NCBI GenBank assembly: GCA_902806595.1
Contig: CADCXC010000011.1
Coordinates: forward strand, 2,170,001 to 2,234,000
Source of the DNA: Pyrenopolyporus hunteri
Lineage: Eukaryota > Ascomycota > Sordariomycetes > Xylariales > Hypoxylaceae
DNA length: 64,000 bases
Direction: 5' to 3'
Shown piece after piece: positions 39,447 to 53,917 of this stretch. Position 1 is the stretch's first letter, and every line of letters starts with the position of its first letter. The notes below the pieces were generated by a model. That model was not told the origin of the DNA and made no database searches. It saw only the letters and a list, made by a program, of their open reading frames with translations. The translations under genes and the position numbers were made by a program.

Positions 39447-39602
39447 TACTAGAATATAAAGTACTGAAATATAAAGTAGTTAAATGACTACGCCCCACAC
39501 TTATAACATATATATAATATTTACATCTCATTTAACTTTTAATTAATTTTTACTATTTAATATAACGAAATATATACTTATAATTTACATTTATTTATAA
39601 TA
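39447..39602 (+). repeat. 5' LTR of the copia element
   Basis: Aligns without gaps to 53316-53471 over 156 bp, with 133 identities and 23 differences, all transitions. Its left edge keeps G and C that the 3' copy has lost. Confidence 0.92.
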
Positions 39603-41830
39603 AATTATAAATTCGAAAATTTAAAAATTAAAATATATTATTAATTTAATTTATTTATTTTATACCTTTTAAATATATTTTTTATATTTTATAAAATACA
39701 TTTAATCTTTCGAAATTATTCGCGACTTTTATTACATTAATATTTAAAAAAAATAAAAAATTTTTAAAATTTATATAATTCGTATATATAATATATAATA
39801 TATTTAAAATTTAAAATTTTAAAAATAATATAAAATATTTTATTAACGAAAAATTAATTAATCTTTTTTTTAAATTTAATTTTAAAATAATAATTATAAA
39901 AACCATTAATATAATAAAACGTTTAATAAATTTTTAATAATTTTTAAATAATTTTAATAATAAAAAAAATAAATTATTTATTATTTAAAAATTAATAATT
40001 ATTAAGTTTCGAATTTCGAAATTATCGAAATTATTTATATTTTATTATTAAATTATTTAAATAATAAAAAAATAAAAATAATAATAATAATATCGATATT
40101 AAAAAATAATAACATTAAATATAATTTTCGAAATCGGTTATTATAAAAATTAACTTTCGTTAAATTTTTTAACGAAAATAATTTTCTTTATTTTATCGAA
40201 ATAATTAAAAAAATTAATTAAAAAAATTTTAAAACTTTTTAATAAAATTTAAACTTTAATAATTAAAATTATTTATTTATAATTCGATTATTTAAATTTT
40301 ATTTATTAAATTTAAATAATATATTATTTATATTATTATTATACGATTTAAAAATTAATTATTTCGATTTTAAAATAATTACCTTTTATAATTTTTTTAA
40401 ATTATCGTTTACAAAAAAACACTTTCAATTATTTAAAAAAAAAATTTTTTATAAAATATTAAATTATAAAATATTAATACCATTATAATTACTTTATAAA
40501 ATTATCGATTAATTATTAAATTATTATAAAAAAAACGTTACGATAATAAACGATTAAAAAATTAATATAATAACTTTAAATAATATTATTATTTTATAAT
40601 TAATAAATAAATAAATTTAATTTAATTAAAAATTTTTAAATTATTTAAAAATTTAAAAATACGAAAAATTTCTCCTCGAAAAAATCGAATTTATAAAACT
40701 TATAAAAAATAATAATTTTTAAAAATTCCCTTCGATCGAAATATATAAAAAATAAAAAATTTAAAACGAAAAAATCGATAAAAAATTAAATATTATTAAA
40801 TATAAATGAAATAAAAACTTTAAAAAATTAACGAAAAAATATACGACGATTAACGACTTATAAATAACTTTAAAAAAAATATAAACTTAAAAATAATATT
40901 ATATTTTAAAATTTAATATTTAAATAAAAAAACACTTTATTATCCACTAAAAAATTAATTATAATATTATTTATAAAAATTTAATAATTATAAAATAATT
41001 TTAAAACATTAAACGATATTTATATTATATCGAAATTATATTTAATTAATAAATTTTTATTTTTATTAAATTTTAAATATAATATTTTTTTTATTATTTT
41101 TTTTAAACTTTTAATATTATATTTAAACGAAACGAAAATAATATTATTATTAAAATAACGATTAATATTAACGATATTATAAAATTAATATAATAAAAAA
41201 AATAAAATTAAAAACTTCGAAATTAAAAAAATATATATTTTATATATAAATATTTAAAATATTAATAATAATAAATAAAAAACGGTTTTAAAATATATAT
41301 ATTATATCGTAATAAACCGTAAAATAATTATTTATAAATCTTTAAAATACTTTTAAAAATATCCTAAAAAACGCTTTAAAAATTAACGCGAAACGGTAAA
41401 AAACTTTAATTATTTTAAAAAATAAAAAATCGAAAAAAAGATTATTATAAATTTTATAATCGATCGATAAAATAATTTAAAACCACTTATTTATATTATT
41501 ATTTTTATAATTTTTAAAATTAATATAATAAATTAATTACGTATTTTAATAAAATTAAATATATTATTTCGAATTTTCCGCGAAAAATTATTTAACGAAA
41601 ATATTTTAAATTTATCGATATAAAGTAATATTATTAATAAATTAATTTTAAAATTTACTACTTTAATTATATATTTTATATTTAATAATATATTATAACA
41701 TTTATTAATAATTTATATATTAATAATTTTAAATTTTATAATACTTTTAAAAATTAAAGTTAAAAAATTAACGTTTAAATTAAAAAAAATAATAATATTA
41801 AATAATAATTATAATTAAATTATTTATTAT
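39603..41830 (+). other. 5' internal part of the copia element
   Basis: AT-saturated sequence between the 5' LTR and the nested element. By position it should be the gag region and primer-binding site. No motif can be read. Confidence 0.5.
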
Positions 41831-42044
41831 TATTAATAGGTACGTACGTAAATAAAATAAGAAAATAATAATAAAAATAATTACGATAGGGTAAAATTAA
41901 TGTTATATAAATTATTTAAAAAGGAAAAAGTATTTAATAAAAAAATTATAGGAAAGGTTTTTTTTATATAAACGAAAGTATATAAGTATTTTTTTTTCTT
42001 AAAATACGTACTACGAAATGATACGTATATAAGTTAATTAATTA
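41831..42044 (-). repeat. 3' LTR of nested element copy 2
   Basis: Matches 48581-48793 in direct orientation. It keeps GGTACGTACG at its outer edge, where the partner reads AATATATATA. Exact ends are ambiguous by a few bases. Confidence 0.75.
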
Positions 42045-45000
42045 TTATTTATTTTATTTTCTTTTCGTAATTAATTAATTACGAATTATTAATTAAATTT
42101 TTCGTTTAATTTATTTTTTTAATTTTAAGTTAATTTAATTTTTTTTTATTAAATTTCGTATAATTTTATTAAAAAACGTTTTCGTTATTACGTTCGTAAA
42201 ATTATACGATTTATAAATTTATCGAATATTATTAATTTTTTAATTTTTATAAGATTATTTTAACGTTATAAAATTAATTATTAATTTTTTTTCGTTGGTG
42301 TTTTTTATTTATATTAAATATTAATATAGCGATAAAAAGTCGGTGTATAAAATAAAAAAGGTTTTAAAAAATAAAAAGTGTTTTAAAATAATGTTAATCG
42401 TATAATAAATAACGTAATCGACGTCGAAATTTTAAACTATTTTATAAATTTTATTAATAAATACGTTACGAGTAATTTATTTATATTTAATTAATAATTA
42501 ATAAATAATATTATTAATAATTTATATTTTATTATTTCGATCGATAGGATTTTTATTATTTAAAATAATAACGTATTCGATTTACGAATTTAAATTTTTA
42601 TTATTTATAAAAAATTTATCGATAAAAATATAAAAGCGTAAATTTTAAAAGTTTAATTTAATATATCGAAACTTACGTATTTAATTATTTATTTATTATT
42701 TAATTTTAATGTTAAAAATTTTAATTTTTTTAGATTCGAATTCGAAATATTAAATCGTTATAAAATAATCGAAGGTTATTTTAAGTTAATATATAAAAGC
42801 GATGTATATATTTCGAATTCGTTATTTTATAAATTTTTTAATTATATCGAAGGTTTTAACGTTTAATAGTTTAAATTTTTTAATTTAATTTTTTTAAATA
42901 GTCGTTATATTAAAATTTTTATCGTAAATCGTAATATATAAATTATTAAAATTTTCGATTTCGAAGTTTATAATTTTTTAAAGGTGCGTTTTAATTTTAA
43001 TTTTATTAAAAATTTTATTTTTAATAATTAAAAAGTTCGTAGTATCGATATTAAAAATATTATTCGTTTAAAAGTTAATAAATTCGAATAGATTCGAATT
43101 TATTATAAATAAATAAAAGTCGAAAATTAATAATTTTATTCGTAATTTTTATTAATAATAACGCGAATAAATTTTAAATTAATAAGTATTTAACTTCGTA
43201 AAATTATATAAAAATTTAATTATTTATAATAATATTTTTTTAAGATATTTATTTTTAAATTCGATTAATAAATATATAAAAATAATTTTTTACATCGATA
43301 TTTTAAATTAAATGTAAATTATTATAATATTTCGAATTATAATTTTTATTTTTTTACGATATAATATAAGCGTTAAAGTTAATATAATACATTAATTAAT
43401 TTTTTAAATGGTAAATATATACGTTATAATATATTTTTTATCGAAATTATTATAATTTTAAATTATTAAACGAAATTTTTCGTATAACGCGGCGGTATTT
43501 TTATTTTTAATTTTACGAATTATTCGTAATTTAAAAATTATAACGTTTTGATGTATAATTATATCGTAAACTTTTAGGTGTAATATATTTTTTTCGAATA
43601 AAACGTTAAATTTTTTTATATTCGATGTTTCGTAAAGTTTTTTTTATGTAATGATTTTTTCGTTCGTTTATAATTTAATAACGAAAATAAAATTTTTTTA
43701 TTTTTTATTAATAATATATAATTTAACGATATAAAAAAAATCGTTAATATATATAAAGTTTTTTTTTATAATAATTTAATAGTTATCGAAGTTAAAAGTT
43801 AACGCGAGTAATTCGATTTTAAGTTTTTTAAATAATACGAGGTTTTTTTTTAACTAAATATACGATTTAATATAAAAATTTTTAAACGTAAATATTTCGT
43901 TCGAAATATTAAAAACGACGGTAATATTTTTATTTAATATCGTAATAATTTTATAAGGACTTTTTTATTTTCTTTTGTTTTTATAAATAAATATTTTATT
44001 ATCGATAAAAAGTAATACGAAAAAAGTTTTTTATATATTAAAATTATTACGTATATTTAAGGTATTTTTTATAAAACGTTATATTTTAATTTTTTTAATT
44101 TTCGTTATCGTTTTTTAAATGGTTTATATTTTTTAAGTTTATATAAAAGTAAAAAGTAAATTTATATTAATTTTAAAGTAAACGTCGAATATAAAAAATA
44201 TAAGTATTAAATTATTAAAGTTAATTATATCGTTAATTATTTTAACAATTATTTATAACCGAATTATACGTAAATTTAAACTTTAAAATTTATCGATAAT
44301 AATTTTATATATTTTACGAATAAAACCGTAATATTTTTCGACTTTATTAATAAATTAATATATTTTAACGGGTATTTAATAATAAGTAACTTTAATAATA
44401 TAGGTTTTATTTCGAAATTTAATATTATCGAAATTTATATCGATATTATATATAATAATATTCGAAGGTTCGAAGTAAATATTAATTTAATATTATTTTA
44501 ATATGTTTTAAGTTTTTTTAATAAAAATAATTTTTATAAAACGAATAATTTAAAATTTTATAACGGCGTTAATTATATATAAAACGAAACGTTTATTTAA
44601 GTATATAATATTAATGATAATTTTATAATTAAAATTTATATTAAAGTTTTTTAAATTAAATTTAAATTTTTAAAAGATTTTATTTTTAATTTAATAATAA
44701 TAGTAAAATTTATTAATTTTTTTCATATTTTAAATATCGACGTTATAATTTATTTTATTTAAAAAAATATATAACTTAGTTATAAAAAAATAATTAAATC
44801 GGGTATAAATGTAACGTAATTTAAATTTTATAAAAAAAATCGTATTATCGAAATAAAATTATAAATGTTTTTATTTATAAATAATAGTAACGGTAATATT
44901 ATTTTTTTCGATTAATTAATTTATGACGTTATTTAAGTAAACGTTTAATCGATTTATATTTTTTAAATATATAAAAAATAAAGTATTTAAATTTATAATA

Positions 45001-48000
45001 TAAAAATCGATTAATTCGAATAAAACGTTAATTATAATCGTTTTTAATAATTTAATTAAAAGTTCGTCTCTAAATTTAATGTTAATTTTATCGATTCGAT
45101 TATTATTTATTTTAAAATTTCGATCGAGAAAATTTTTTATAAAAATTTAATATTAATTTTTTTTTATAATAAATATTTTAATTACGTTAATATCGAAAAT
45201 AATATTTTAAAAAATATTTTTAATATATCGATTTAAAATAAATATAATATTATTTTTTAATTTATTAATAAAAGGGTAATAAAAAATAATTTAATATTAA
45301 TATATTTAATTTATTAAATATATTACGGTTAATTAATATTAAAAGTCGATTTTTTTCATTTCGAAAACGACGACGTTTTAATCGTTATTTTTTAATTTCG
45401 AGTTTTTTTATTTAATATTTTTATAATTTATTAAAAACGTAATATATTTATTTTTATTTTTAGTTTTTTAAATTCGTTAACGTTTTTTAGTTTTTTTTTA
45501 TTCGTTTTCGAAATATTTAATAAATTAATATTTTTTTTTTATATATTTAATAGCGATATTTTTAAATTTAAGTCGTTTTTTTCGATTAATATCGATCGTT
45601 TTTATTATTACGATAATATTTTCGTTTAATATAAAATTAATTAAAGTTTTTATTATTATTATTATTAATTATAAATTAACGTATTTTTTTAATATTTTCG
45701 AAAATATCGATTAATATACGAAATTTATTAATTAATTTTTTAAATTAATATAATAAAGTAAATAAAATATATTATAATTAAAGTATATATAAATAATACA
45801 TTATATAATTATAATAAATTATTATTTATTTTTAAAATTTTTTTTAAAAATACGTTAATATAATATTAAACATTAATATTCATATTATTTATTTTTAATA
45901 TCGAGCTTTATTCGTATTATTAATATAAAAAGTATATTTTTTACTTTTTATTCGACTTTATTAACGGATTTTTATATAAAAATATAATAAATTAAATAAT
46001 TTTTTCGAGGACGAGTACGTTTTTTAATTAAATTTTTTATACATATTAAATTATTAATTACTCTCTTTTATTTTATTATACATCTTATTATATTTCATTT
46101 ATTTTAAAGATATAAAATATAAAAAATAAATCGTTAATTTCGTTTTAATTAAACCGTTTTAATAATAAAAGTTTTATATCGATGCATACACTATTTTAAA
46201 AGTTATTTAAATATATATCGATATTTAAAAATATAAATAATAATTCGAGATAATTATATAATTTCTTTTTACGGTTATATATCTTTTTAACACTTTTTAA
46301 CACTTTTAAATATTTATATCGAATTAATTTTATATTTAAATAATTTTTAAAATAATATATATATAAATATGAAATTTATATTATTAAAACGGTTTAATTA
46401 AAACGAAATTAGCGATTTATTTTTTATATTTTATATTTTTAAAATAGGTGGGATATAAAGGTAAATATATTAAGAGGTATAAGAAGTATAATAAGATGTA
46501 TAATAAAAATTAAATCGATTAAAAAAGTATATAAAGTGTATATTATGTATTAACACGATTATATATAAATTTATATATAGAGTTATTAAATACGACATAT
46601 ATTTTAATATATTAATAGTACGGATAAAGTTCGATATTAAAAATAAATAATACGAATATTAATATTTATAATATTAACTTATTTAATATAATTTATAATA
46701 TTTTAAAGTTAGATTTTTTTTCGTTTTTTTTTTTAATTTTAATATCGAAAAAAATAATCGAAATTTAATTATAATAATATTAAATTTTATTTTATTTCGT
46801 ATTAAAATATCGTTTTATAATTAAATATATATTTATAAAATATTAATAACGAGGTACGTTATATAAAAAATAAATGATTATTTATTTAATAAAAATAATA
46901 AAAAATACGGTATAAAATTAAATTTAATAAATTTTAATCGTATAATATACGTTTAAAAAAAAACGGAATTTATTTTTTAAAATATTATAGGGTTTTTCGA
47001 TGTAGTTATTTTTATTATTTTAAGTTTTTTTAAAATAATTAATAATAATAAAAGGGTATATTTTATTAAAGATTTAAATAAAAAAACGTTATAATAAATA
47101 TCGTTTTATTAATTTTCGACGGGTATAAATATTAGGGTTGATTTAATTAATAAAAATTATAAAATCGTTTAAAAAAAAAAATCGTAATTTTCGATATAAT
47201 GATTTTTTTTTTTATGCGACGTTTAATAAAATCGTTAATGTTATATACGAATTATTCGATAACGATTCGAAAAATTTATAAATATTTTTCGATAATAAAA
47301 ATTAAAGTTATTTTTTTCGTATAAAATTAAAAATATATCGTTAATTATATTTTTATAATTTAACGTATATTAAAATAATAAAATATTAATTAATTATAAT
47401 AATTTAAAAAAATACGGTTATTTTTTATAAAACGAAAGCGAAAAAAATAAATATGTTAAATATTTAAAATTTCGATTAATTACGTAAGTTATTTTAGTTA
47501 TTTTAAAAGTTAAACGAAATTATCGACGGGAATTTAAATGTTAATTATTAAAGGGGTTATATTATAAAAAATTACGACGAAAAAAACGATAAAACGTAAA
47601 ATATAAACGACGAATTATTAAATATAATAAAAAGTAAATATATTTATTATAAAAATAATTCGTAACGTTATCGAAACGATATTAACGACGATTTTATCGA
47701 TATAATAAATATTATCGAATTCGAATTTTCGTATTTAATTAATTAATTAAACGTTTAAAAAACGAAAAATCGTAATTATTATTATATCGTAATGTATATA
47801 TATATCGATATAAATAATTTCGAATAAACTATATTTTTTTCGATTCGATATATAAATATTTTTTATATTAATACATTAAGTTATTTTTATTTTATTTTTA
47901 TTAACTTATCGTTATTTTATTTTAATAATTTACGTAATAATAAAAAATTTATTAAAAATTTAATAACGTTAATATTATTTTTATTTATATAAATATTTTT

Positions 48001-48580
48001 TTATATTAACGCGGTTTTTAAAATCGAACGTAATTAACGTAATATAATTTAAAAATTATTTAAAATAAAACCTTTAAAACGTTTTTAAAATTTTTTTATA
48101 ATTTTTTTAATTATACGAACGTATAATTTATTTTTATTTATTATATTTAAATTCGTTAATATAATTAATATTTATATAACTTTTTATTAAAAAATAATAA
48201 TTTATAAGTTTATTTTTTTTCATTTTATTATTATAAAATTAAAGTATTTAATAAAAAAAGTTAAAGTAATTAAATAATCAAAAATATATTTAATTAAAAT
48301 TTTAAATTTATTTATATTTTTTTATTTAATAGAGTTAAATTTTTTTTTACGAATTTATATTTAAACCGAATTTTTAATTTTTTACGATATAATAAATATT
48401 ATAAGTTTAAAGAAATTTAATATAATAAAACGATATTTTAATATAAATAAAAAAGTATTATATAAAAAAAAAAGTATTATTATCGTATATATTATTACGA
48501 TAAAAGTTTTTTATATTATTATAATAATAATTTTTTTAATTTTATTAATTTATGTTATTAATTTTAATAATATTAATTAA

Positions 48581-48793
48581 TATTAATAAATATATATATA
48601 AATAAAATAAAAAAATAATAATAAAAATAATCGTAATAAAATAAAATTAATATTATATAAATTATCTAAAAAAAAAAAAAATTTAATAAAAAAATCGTAA
48701 GAAAAAATTTTTTTATATAAATAAAAATATATAAGTATTTTTTTTTCTTAAAATACGTATTACGAAATAATACGTATATAAGTTAATTAACCA
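48581..48793 (-). repeat. 5' LTR of nested element copy 2
   Basis: On the minus strand it begins TGGTTAATTAACTTATATAC, the same first bases as the 5' LTR of copy 1. Confidence 0.75.
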
Positions 48794-50664
48794 TTAATTA
48801 TAATAAAACTTTATTCGTAAATTTACGTTTTTATAATAAATTATTAATTTATAATATCGAAAAAAAAATTATATTAATCGAATTATAAAATATTATTATT
48901 TTTCGAATTATTATTAATAAATAACTTAAAAAAATTAAAATTATTAACGTTATTTATTATTTTATATTAATTTATAACTTTATATTAATATTATAATTTA
49001 TTAAAAAAAAATCGAATTTTTATTTAAATAAAAAATAACGTTTAAAATAAAAAAAAATAAAATTTTTTTAATTATAATTAAATAAAATAAATTATATATA
49101 ATAAATCAATAAAATAATACTTTTAATATAATAAATTTTAATATAATATTTTACTTTTATTTTATATTTAATTTATTATTAAAAATATAATACGAAAAAA
49201 TAAATCACTTAAATAATTAAAATTTAAAAAATTTAATAAAAATATTTATCGATATTACTTTATAAAAAAATATTATTTTTACGAAATTTATATATAAAGT
49301 AAAATACGCGAAAAACCTTATAAAAATATTATACGTTATAATATTTATTAATTAAAATTATTACATTTAAATAAAATCGATATATTTTTAAAAATCGAAA
49401 ATTATAAAAAATATAAAAATTAATTAATTATTATTTATAATTATTTATATATAATTTAAGTATTATTTATAAAACGATTTAATAATTAATTTATAATTTT
49501 TAAAAAATTTTTATATTAATAAAAAAAACTTAAAAAAAAAATCATATAATTACATTTAATAAATTCGACTTTTATATAAATTTTAAATTTTAATAATTTT
49601 ATCAATAAAAAAAAATCGTTATTTATTATATTATTATAAAGTAATATTAATAAAAAAACTTCGTTAAAAATATTATTAATAAATTAAAAAATAAAATTCG
49701 AATAATAATTATTTAAATTTAAAAAAATAATATATTAATAAAATATTAATTTATCGTAATATAAATAATAACTTATATTATAAATAAATCCCTTAACCGT
49801 AAAATAAATAAAATACCTTATAAAATATAATACGATAAACCATTTAATTTAACTTATTTAATAATAATAAAAATCGATAATTATTATTTAAAAAATTTTA
49901 AAATTAATATATTTAAAAAACGAACCGTTAATTATAAAATATTCGATTATAAAAAAAATAATATATATAATTATAAAATATTACACTTGAAAAAAAATAC
50001 CGTTATTAACATTAATAACGTAATATTTAAAAAAAATTACTAATACATTTTTATTATAAATTTAAAAAAAAAATAATAAAAATTTAAATTACTTTTATTA
50101 TAATCGATATTTATAAAATAAAAAACAATAAAAACCACTCGAAAATTACCTTATATATCACTAATAAAAAATACCCCGCAAAATACCTCGCATCGATTAA
50201 ATTTCGAATTAAAATTTATTAAATCTACGATAAAAAATAACACCTATTTATTCGATATATATTTTTTAACTTTTAATCGAAAACTATAAATAAAATTAAA
50301 TACATTATAATTCGATTTTTTAATATATTAAAAAAACCCCCCGTATTTATTATTAATAAATTATTATAATTTTAAATTTTATATTAAATTAATATAACCT
50401 TAAAAATATTAATTAATAATTTCTTCGATTTTTAATTTTATTATCGTAATTTTAAATATATTTTTATTAACATTCAAAATATAAAAATTTAAAACATACC
50501 GTTAAATTATATAAAATATTAAATCGAAATAATAATTATTAATTATAAATATCGAATATAAATTTTTAATAAATAATTAAATATAAATTATATATAATTT
50601 ATTTATAAAATAAAAATCATTTTTCGAAAAATAAATTTATAAAATTAAAAAAAAACTTAATAAT

Positions 50665-51660
50665 AAAATTACTCGTTATAAAATAAAATAAATAATCCGT
50701 AACTTTAAATAAATTAAAAAATTAAATTATATCGATATATTTACTTTAATAATTAAATTTATAAATTATAAAATTATATTCGTTATAACGACCGTTTTAA
50801 ACTTTAAAATAAAATAAATAAACATTATTATAACTTTTTTATACGAAAATATAAATAAAAATATTTACGTCGAATAATCCTTCGAATTCGAAAATAATAC
50901 GAATAAATATTATAAACTTAATAAAACATTATATAATTTAAAATAAACCCTTCGAATATAATATAAAATATTTACTATATATTTAAATATTTTAAAATTT
51001 ATAACATTCGATTTAAATATCGATATATTCGTAAAAAATTACATATATATCGTTATTTACGTTAATAATTTATTAATAATCGACTTTTTAAAAAAAAAAA
51101 TAATTAAAATTAAAATTAAACTCGTTAAAAAATTTAAAATAATCGATTTAAAGTTTTATTTATATTATTTAAAAATATTTATTAAACGAAATAAAATTAA
51201 TAAAAAAATTACTTTAAATTAAAAAATTTACTTAAAAAAAATCATTAAAAATTTAAAATAATAAAAATCGAACTTTAATAATATATTTATAAACGTCGTA
51301 AAAATCGTTAAATTATTCGATAACTTCGAAATATTAATATAAAATATTAAATAATATATTAAAGTAATTAATTATTTAATATATATTATAATAAATATTA
51401 AATCGAATATTATATACGTTATATCGTATTTAAATCGATATATAAAAAACCTTATTTTAATATATATAAAAATTATTAAATAAATATTAAAATACTTAAA
51501 AAAAACTTTAAATTATAAATTTACTTACGAAAATAAATTTAAAAATCTTATAAAATAAATCGATATTAATTATACCGAATATATATAAATTCGAAAATTA
51601 ATTTTAAAATATATTTTTAATATTAAAAACGATATTATAAATTAATTTTTAAAATAATAA
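50665..51660 (+). pseudogene. Copia reverse transcriptase-RNase H remnant
   Basis: One reading frame shows copia hallmarks in the right order, broken by TAA codons where Gln or Trp codons are expected. Around 50665 a KITRYKIK block matches the start of the RT domain. At 50923 the frame reads KTLYNLK-stop, matching the conserved KALYGLK motif. At 51058-51084 it reads YVNNLLIID, where the active site is YVDD and both Asp codons have become Asn. Near 51586-51660 the frame fits the RNase H region. All changes are those expected of G to A mutation. It cannot be active. Confidence 0.88.
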
Positions 51661-53315
51661 CTTATAATATTTACGTTAATATATAAATTCGAATTTAAGG
51701 GTATAATTAACGTTATAAAAAAAGTTATTTAATTATAAAAATTATTAAAAAAGTTAAATACTTCGAAAAAACTTTTAATTATTATTATAATATAAAATAA
51801 TAATTAAAAAATATTAACATTAATAAAAAACTTATAATTTTATATTCGAATAAAATATATCGAAATCGATATTTTTTTTATTTATAAAAAATAAATTAAC
51901 GAAAATATTAAATTTAAATATATTTTTACTAAAAAATAAATAATTAATAAACTCATTAAACTACTTTTTAAAAACACGTTTATTCGTTTTAAAATAACTT
52001 TAAACTTTTACTTATAAAACGAATAAAAAAAACTATAAAAAAAATCGTTTTTATAATCGAAAAAACATTTATAAAATAATTATAAAACACTTATAAAATA
52101 TTTATAAAATATTTATAAAACGTTTTATAAAATTTATAAATTACTTATAAAATATTTAAATATTTTTTATTAATATAAATAATTTAAAATATTAAACGAT
52201 TTATACATTTATTTATTATATTATTAATAAAATTCTTATAAATTATTACTCGTTAATTACGGTTTAATATTTATTAAATTACTTTTATAATTAATATATT
52301 AAAATTCCTTAAATTTTAAATTATAAAAATATATTACTTTCGAAATTTTTAACTATTACTTTTATTTAATTATTATAAAATATATATTAAATACTTTATA
52401 ACGAAATATATATAATAAATACCTTTTATAAAAAAAATAATTCATTATAAAATTAATTCGAATATTATATTAAAAAGTTTTTTAATTTTTTAAAACTTTA
52501 ATTTAATTATCGATTAAAAAATTTTTTTTACTTTTAATTATTTAATTATTAAAATATAATTACTTATATTATTTACTTTATTTTACGAATTACCGTTTAA
52601 TTTTAAAATTTAAAAAATCGAAATAATAATTTTTTAATATAATTTTAAAAATTTATAATTATTAATAATAATTTTTACGTATATTTACGAATTATATTTT
52701 TTTATAACGATTAAAATCGAATTAATTAAATCGGATATATATTAAATTTTTTAATAAAAAATTTATTTAATAATTTTAATAACTTAGATTCGAAATATTA
52801 AAAAAATATATTAATTAAATTATTTAATACGTTAAATAAACGATTAATAAAAGATAAATAAAAAAATAAAAGATAATATATTTTTATAATCGTTATTATT
52901 TAAAATGTAAATTTTAAAAAATAAAAAAAATAAATATTAATTTAAAATTATAACTTTATAAAAAATACTTTTAATAAAAAAAAATAAAAAAAAATTTTAT
53001 AAAATAAATAACGTATTTTTATAAAATATTTACGCATTAAACGATATATAAAAAATATCGAAATTTAATATAATACGAATAATTTTTATAACGAATAAAA
53101 TTAATATTTAATATTATTTTTACGAAAAGTTTAAAAATAAATTACGTTAAAAAATATAAAATATTAAAATATAAACGATTTACGATTTTAAAACTATATT
53201 AAATTAAAACCTTAAAAATATAAAATTATTTAAAAAAAACTAAAAAATTTAAAAATTATTATAAAAAAATATTACGAAATATTAAAATTAATTATAAATA
53301 TAATTCGAATAAAAA

Positions 53316-53471
53316 TATTAAAATATAAAATATTAAAATATAAAATAATTAAATAATTACACCCTATATTTATAACATATATATAATATCTACATCTTAT
53401 TTAACTTTTAATTAGTTCTTATTATTTAATATAACGAAATATACACTTATAACCTACGTTTATTTACAATA
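53316..53471 (+). repeat. 3' LTR of the copia element
   Basis: The gapless partner of 39447-39602. Its right edge keeps C and G (for example AACCTACG at about 53451-53458) where the 5' copy has T or A. Confidence 0.92.
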
Positions 53472-53476
53472 ACGCA
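53472..53476. repeat. Right target-site duplication ACGCA of the copia element
   Basis: Direct copy of 39442-39446. Ordinary-composition DNA resumes at once. Confidence 0.85.
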
Positions 53477-53917
53477 GATAATAAAAACGGTCGACCTAGT
53501 GAACGGGCTAGCTCCTAGCTGGATTGAAGGACACGTATACACCCGCCTCTACTCTAAAAAACACCCCCTCCCCTCCCCCCCCGGGCGAATTTATTTCATT
53601 GTCATGTCGTATCATTAAGGTGCCTACGTATGTAGGTATATATGACGAAGTAGGTCATGGACCTCTTCCGTTCACAAATGTGGGCACAGCGATGTGACTG
53701 ACGGTATCGAAAGGGAGTGACTACCTACGTATCTAGCCGATCAAAAATCTGACCTCCGTGTGATGAGTTGTATTACTAGTTTCCTCAGCTGAACTAAGCA
53801 TTCGTATTCGTGCCGTTCTGTAGAACCTTGTTTCGTTACTATTAGCTATCATTACCTTCTTCGGGGTATTGCCCTGGCTCCGGTACAGCTGCCTAGGCCG
53901 TCCGTCATGACGTGGAT
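53477..53917. other. Intergenic downstream of the DUF676 gene
   Basis: Ordinary composition, with a C-rich run near 53565-53582 and TACGTATGTAGGTA-type motifs near 53625. No gene seen. It probably contains the 3' untranslated region of the DUF676 gene. Confidence 0.45.

Larger units (their letters stand above)
41831..48793 (-). mobile_element. Nested LTR retroelement, copy 2, inverted inside the copia element
   Basis: Direct repeats of about 213 bp at 41831-42044 and 48581-48793 are the reverse complement of the LTRs of the element at 23825-29974. The polypurine-like stretch lies at about 42045-42070, so sense is minus. On the plus strand most leftover non-CpG bases are G, the opposite of the surrounding copia DNA. 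About 6.96 kb long, against 6.15 kb for copy 1, so the two differ by indels. No readable coding frame remains. Confidence 0.8.
39447..53471 (+). mobile_element. Ty1/copia-type LTR retrotransposon, RIP-degraded and split by a nested element
   Basis: A 14,025-bp insertion with 156-bp direct LTRs at 39447-39602 and 53316-53471 and a perfect 5-bp target duplication. Subtracting the nested element at 41831-48793 leaves about 7.06 kb, a little above the usual copia size. Sense is plus: one frame from about 50665 to 51660 still reads as a mutated copia reverse transcriptase and RNase H. Gag, protease and integrase should lie upstream but are too mutated to delimit. The LTR termini are TA...TA rather than the usual TG...CA. 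The element is dead. Confidence 0.92.
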
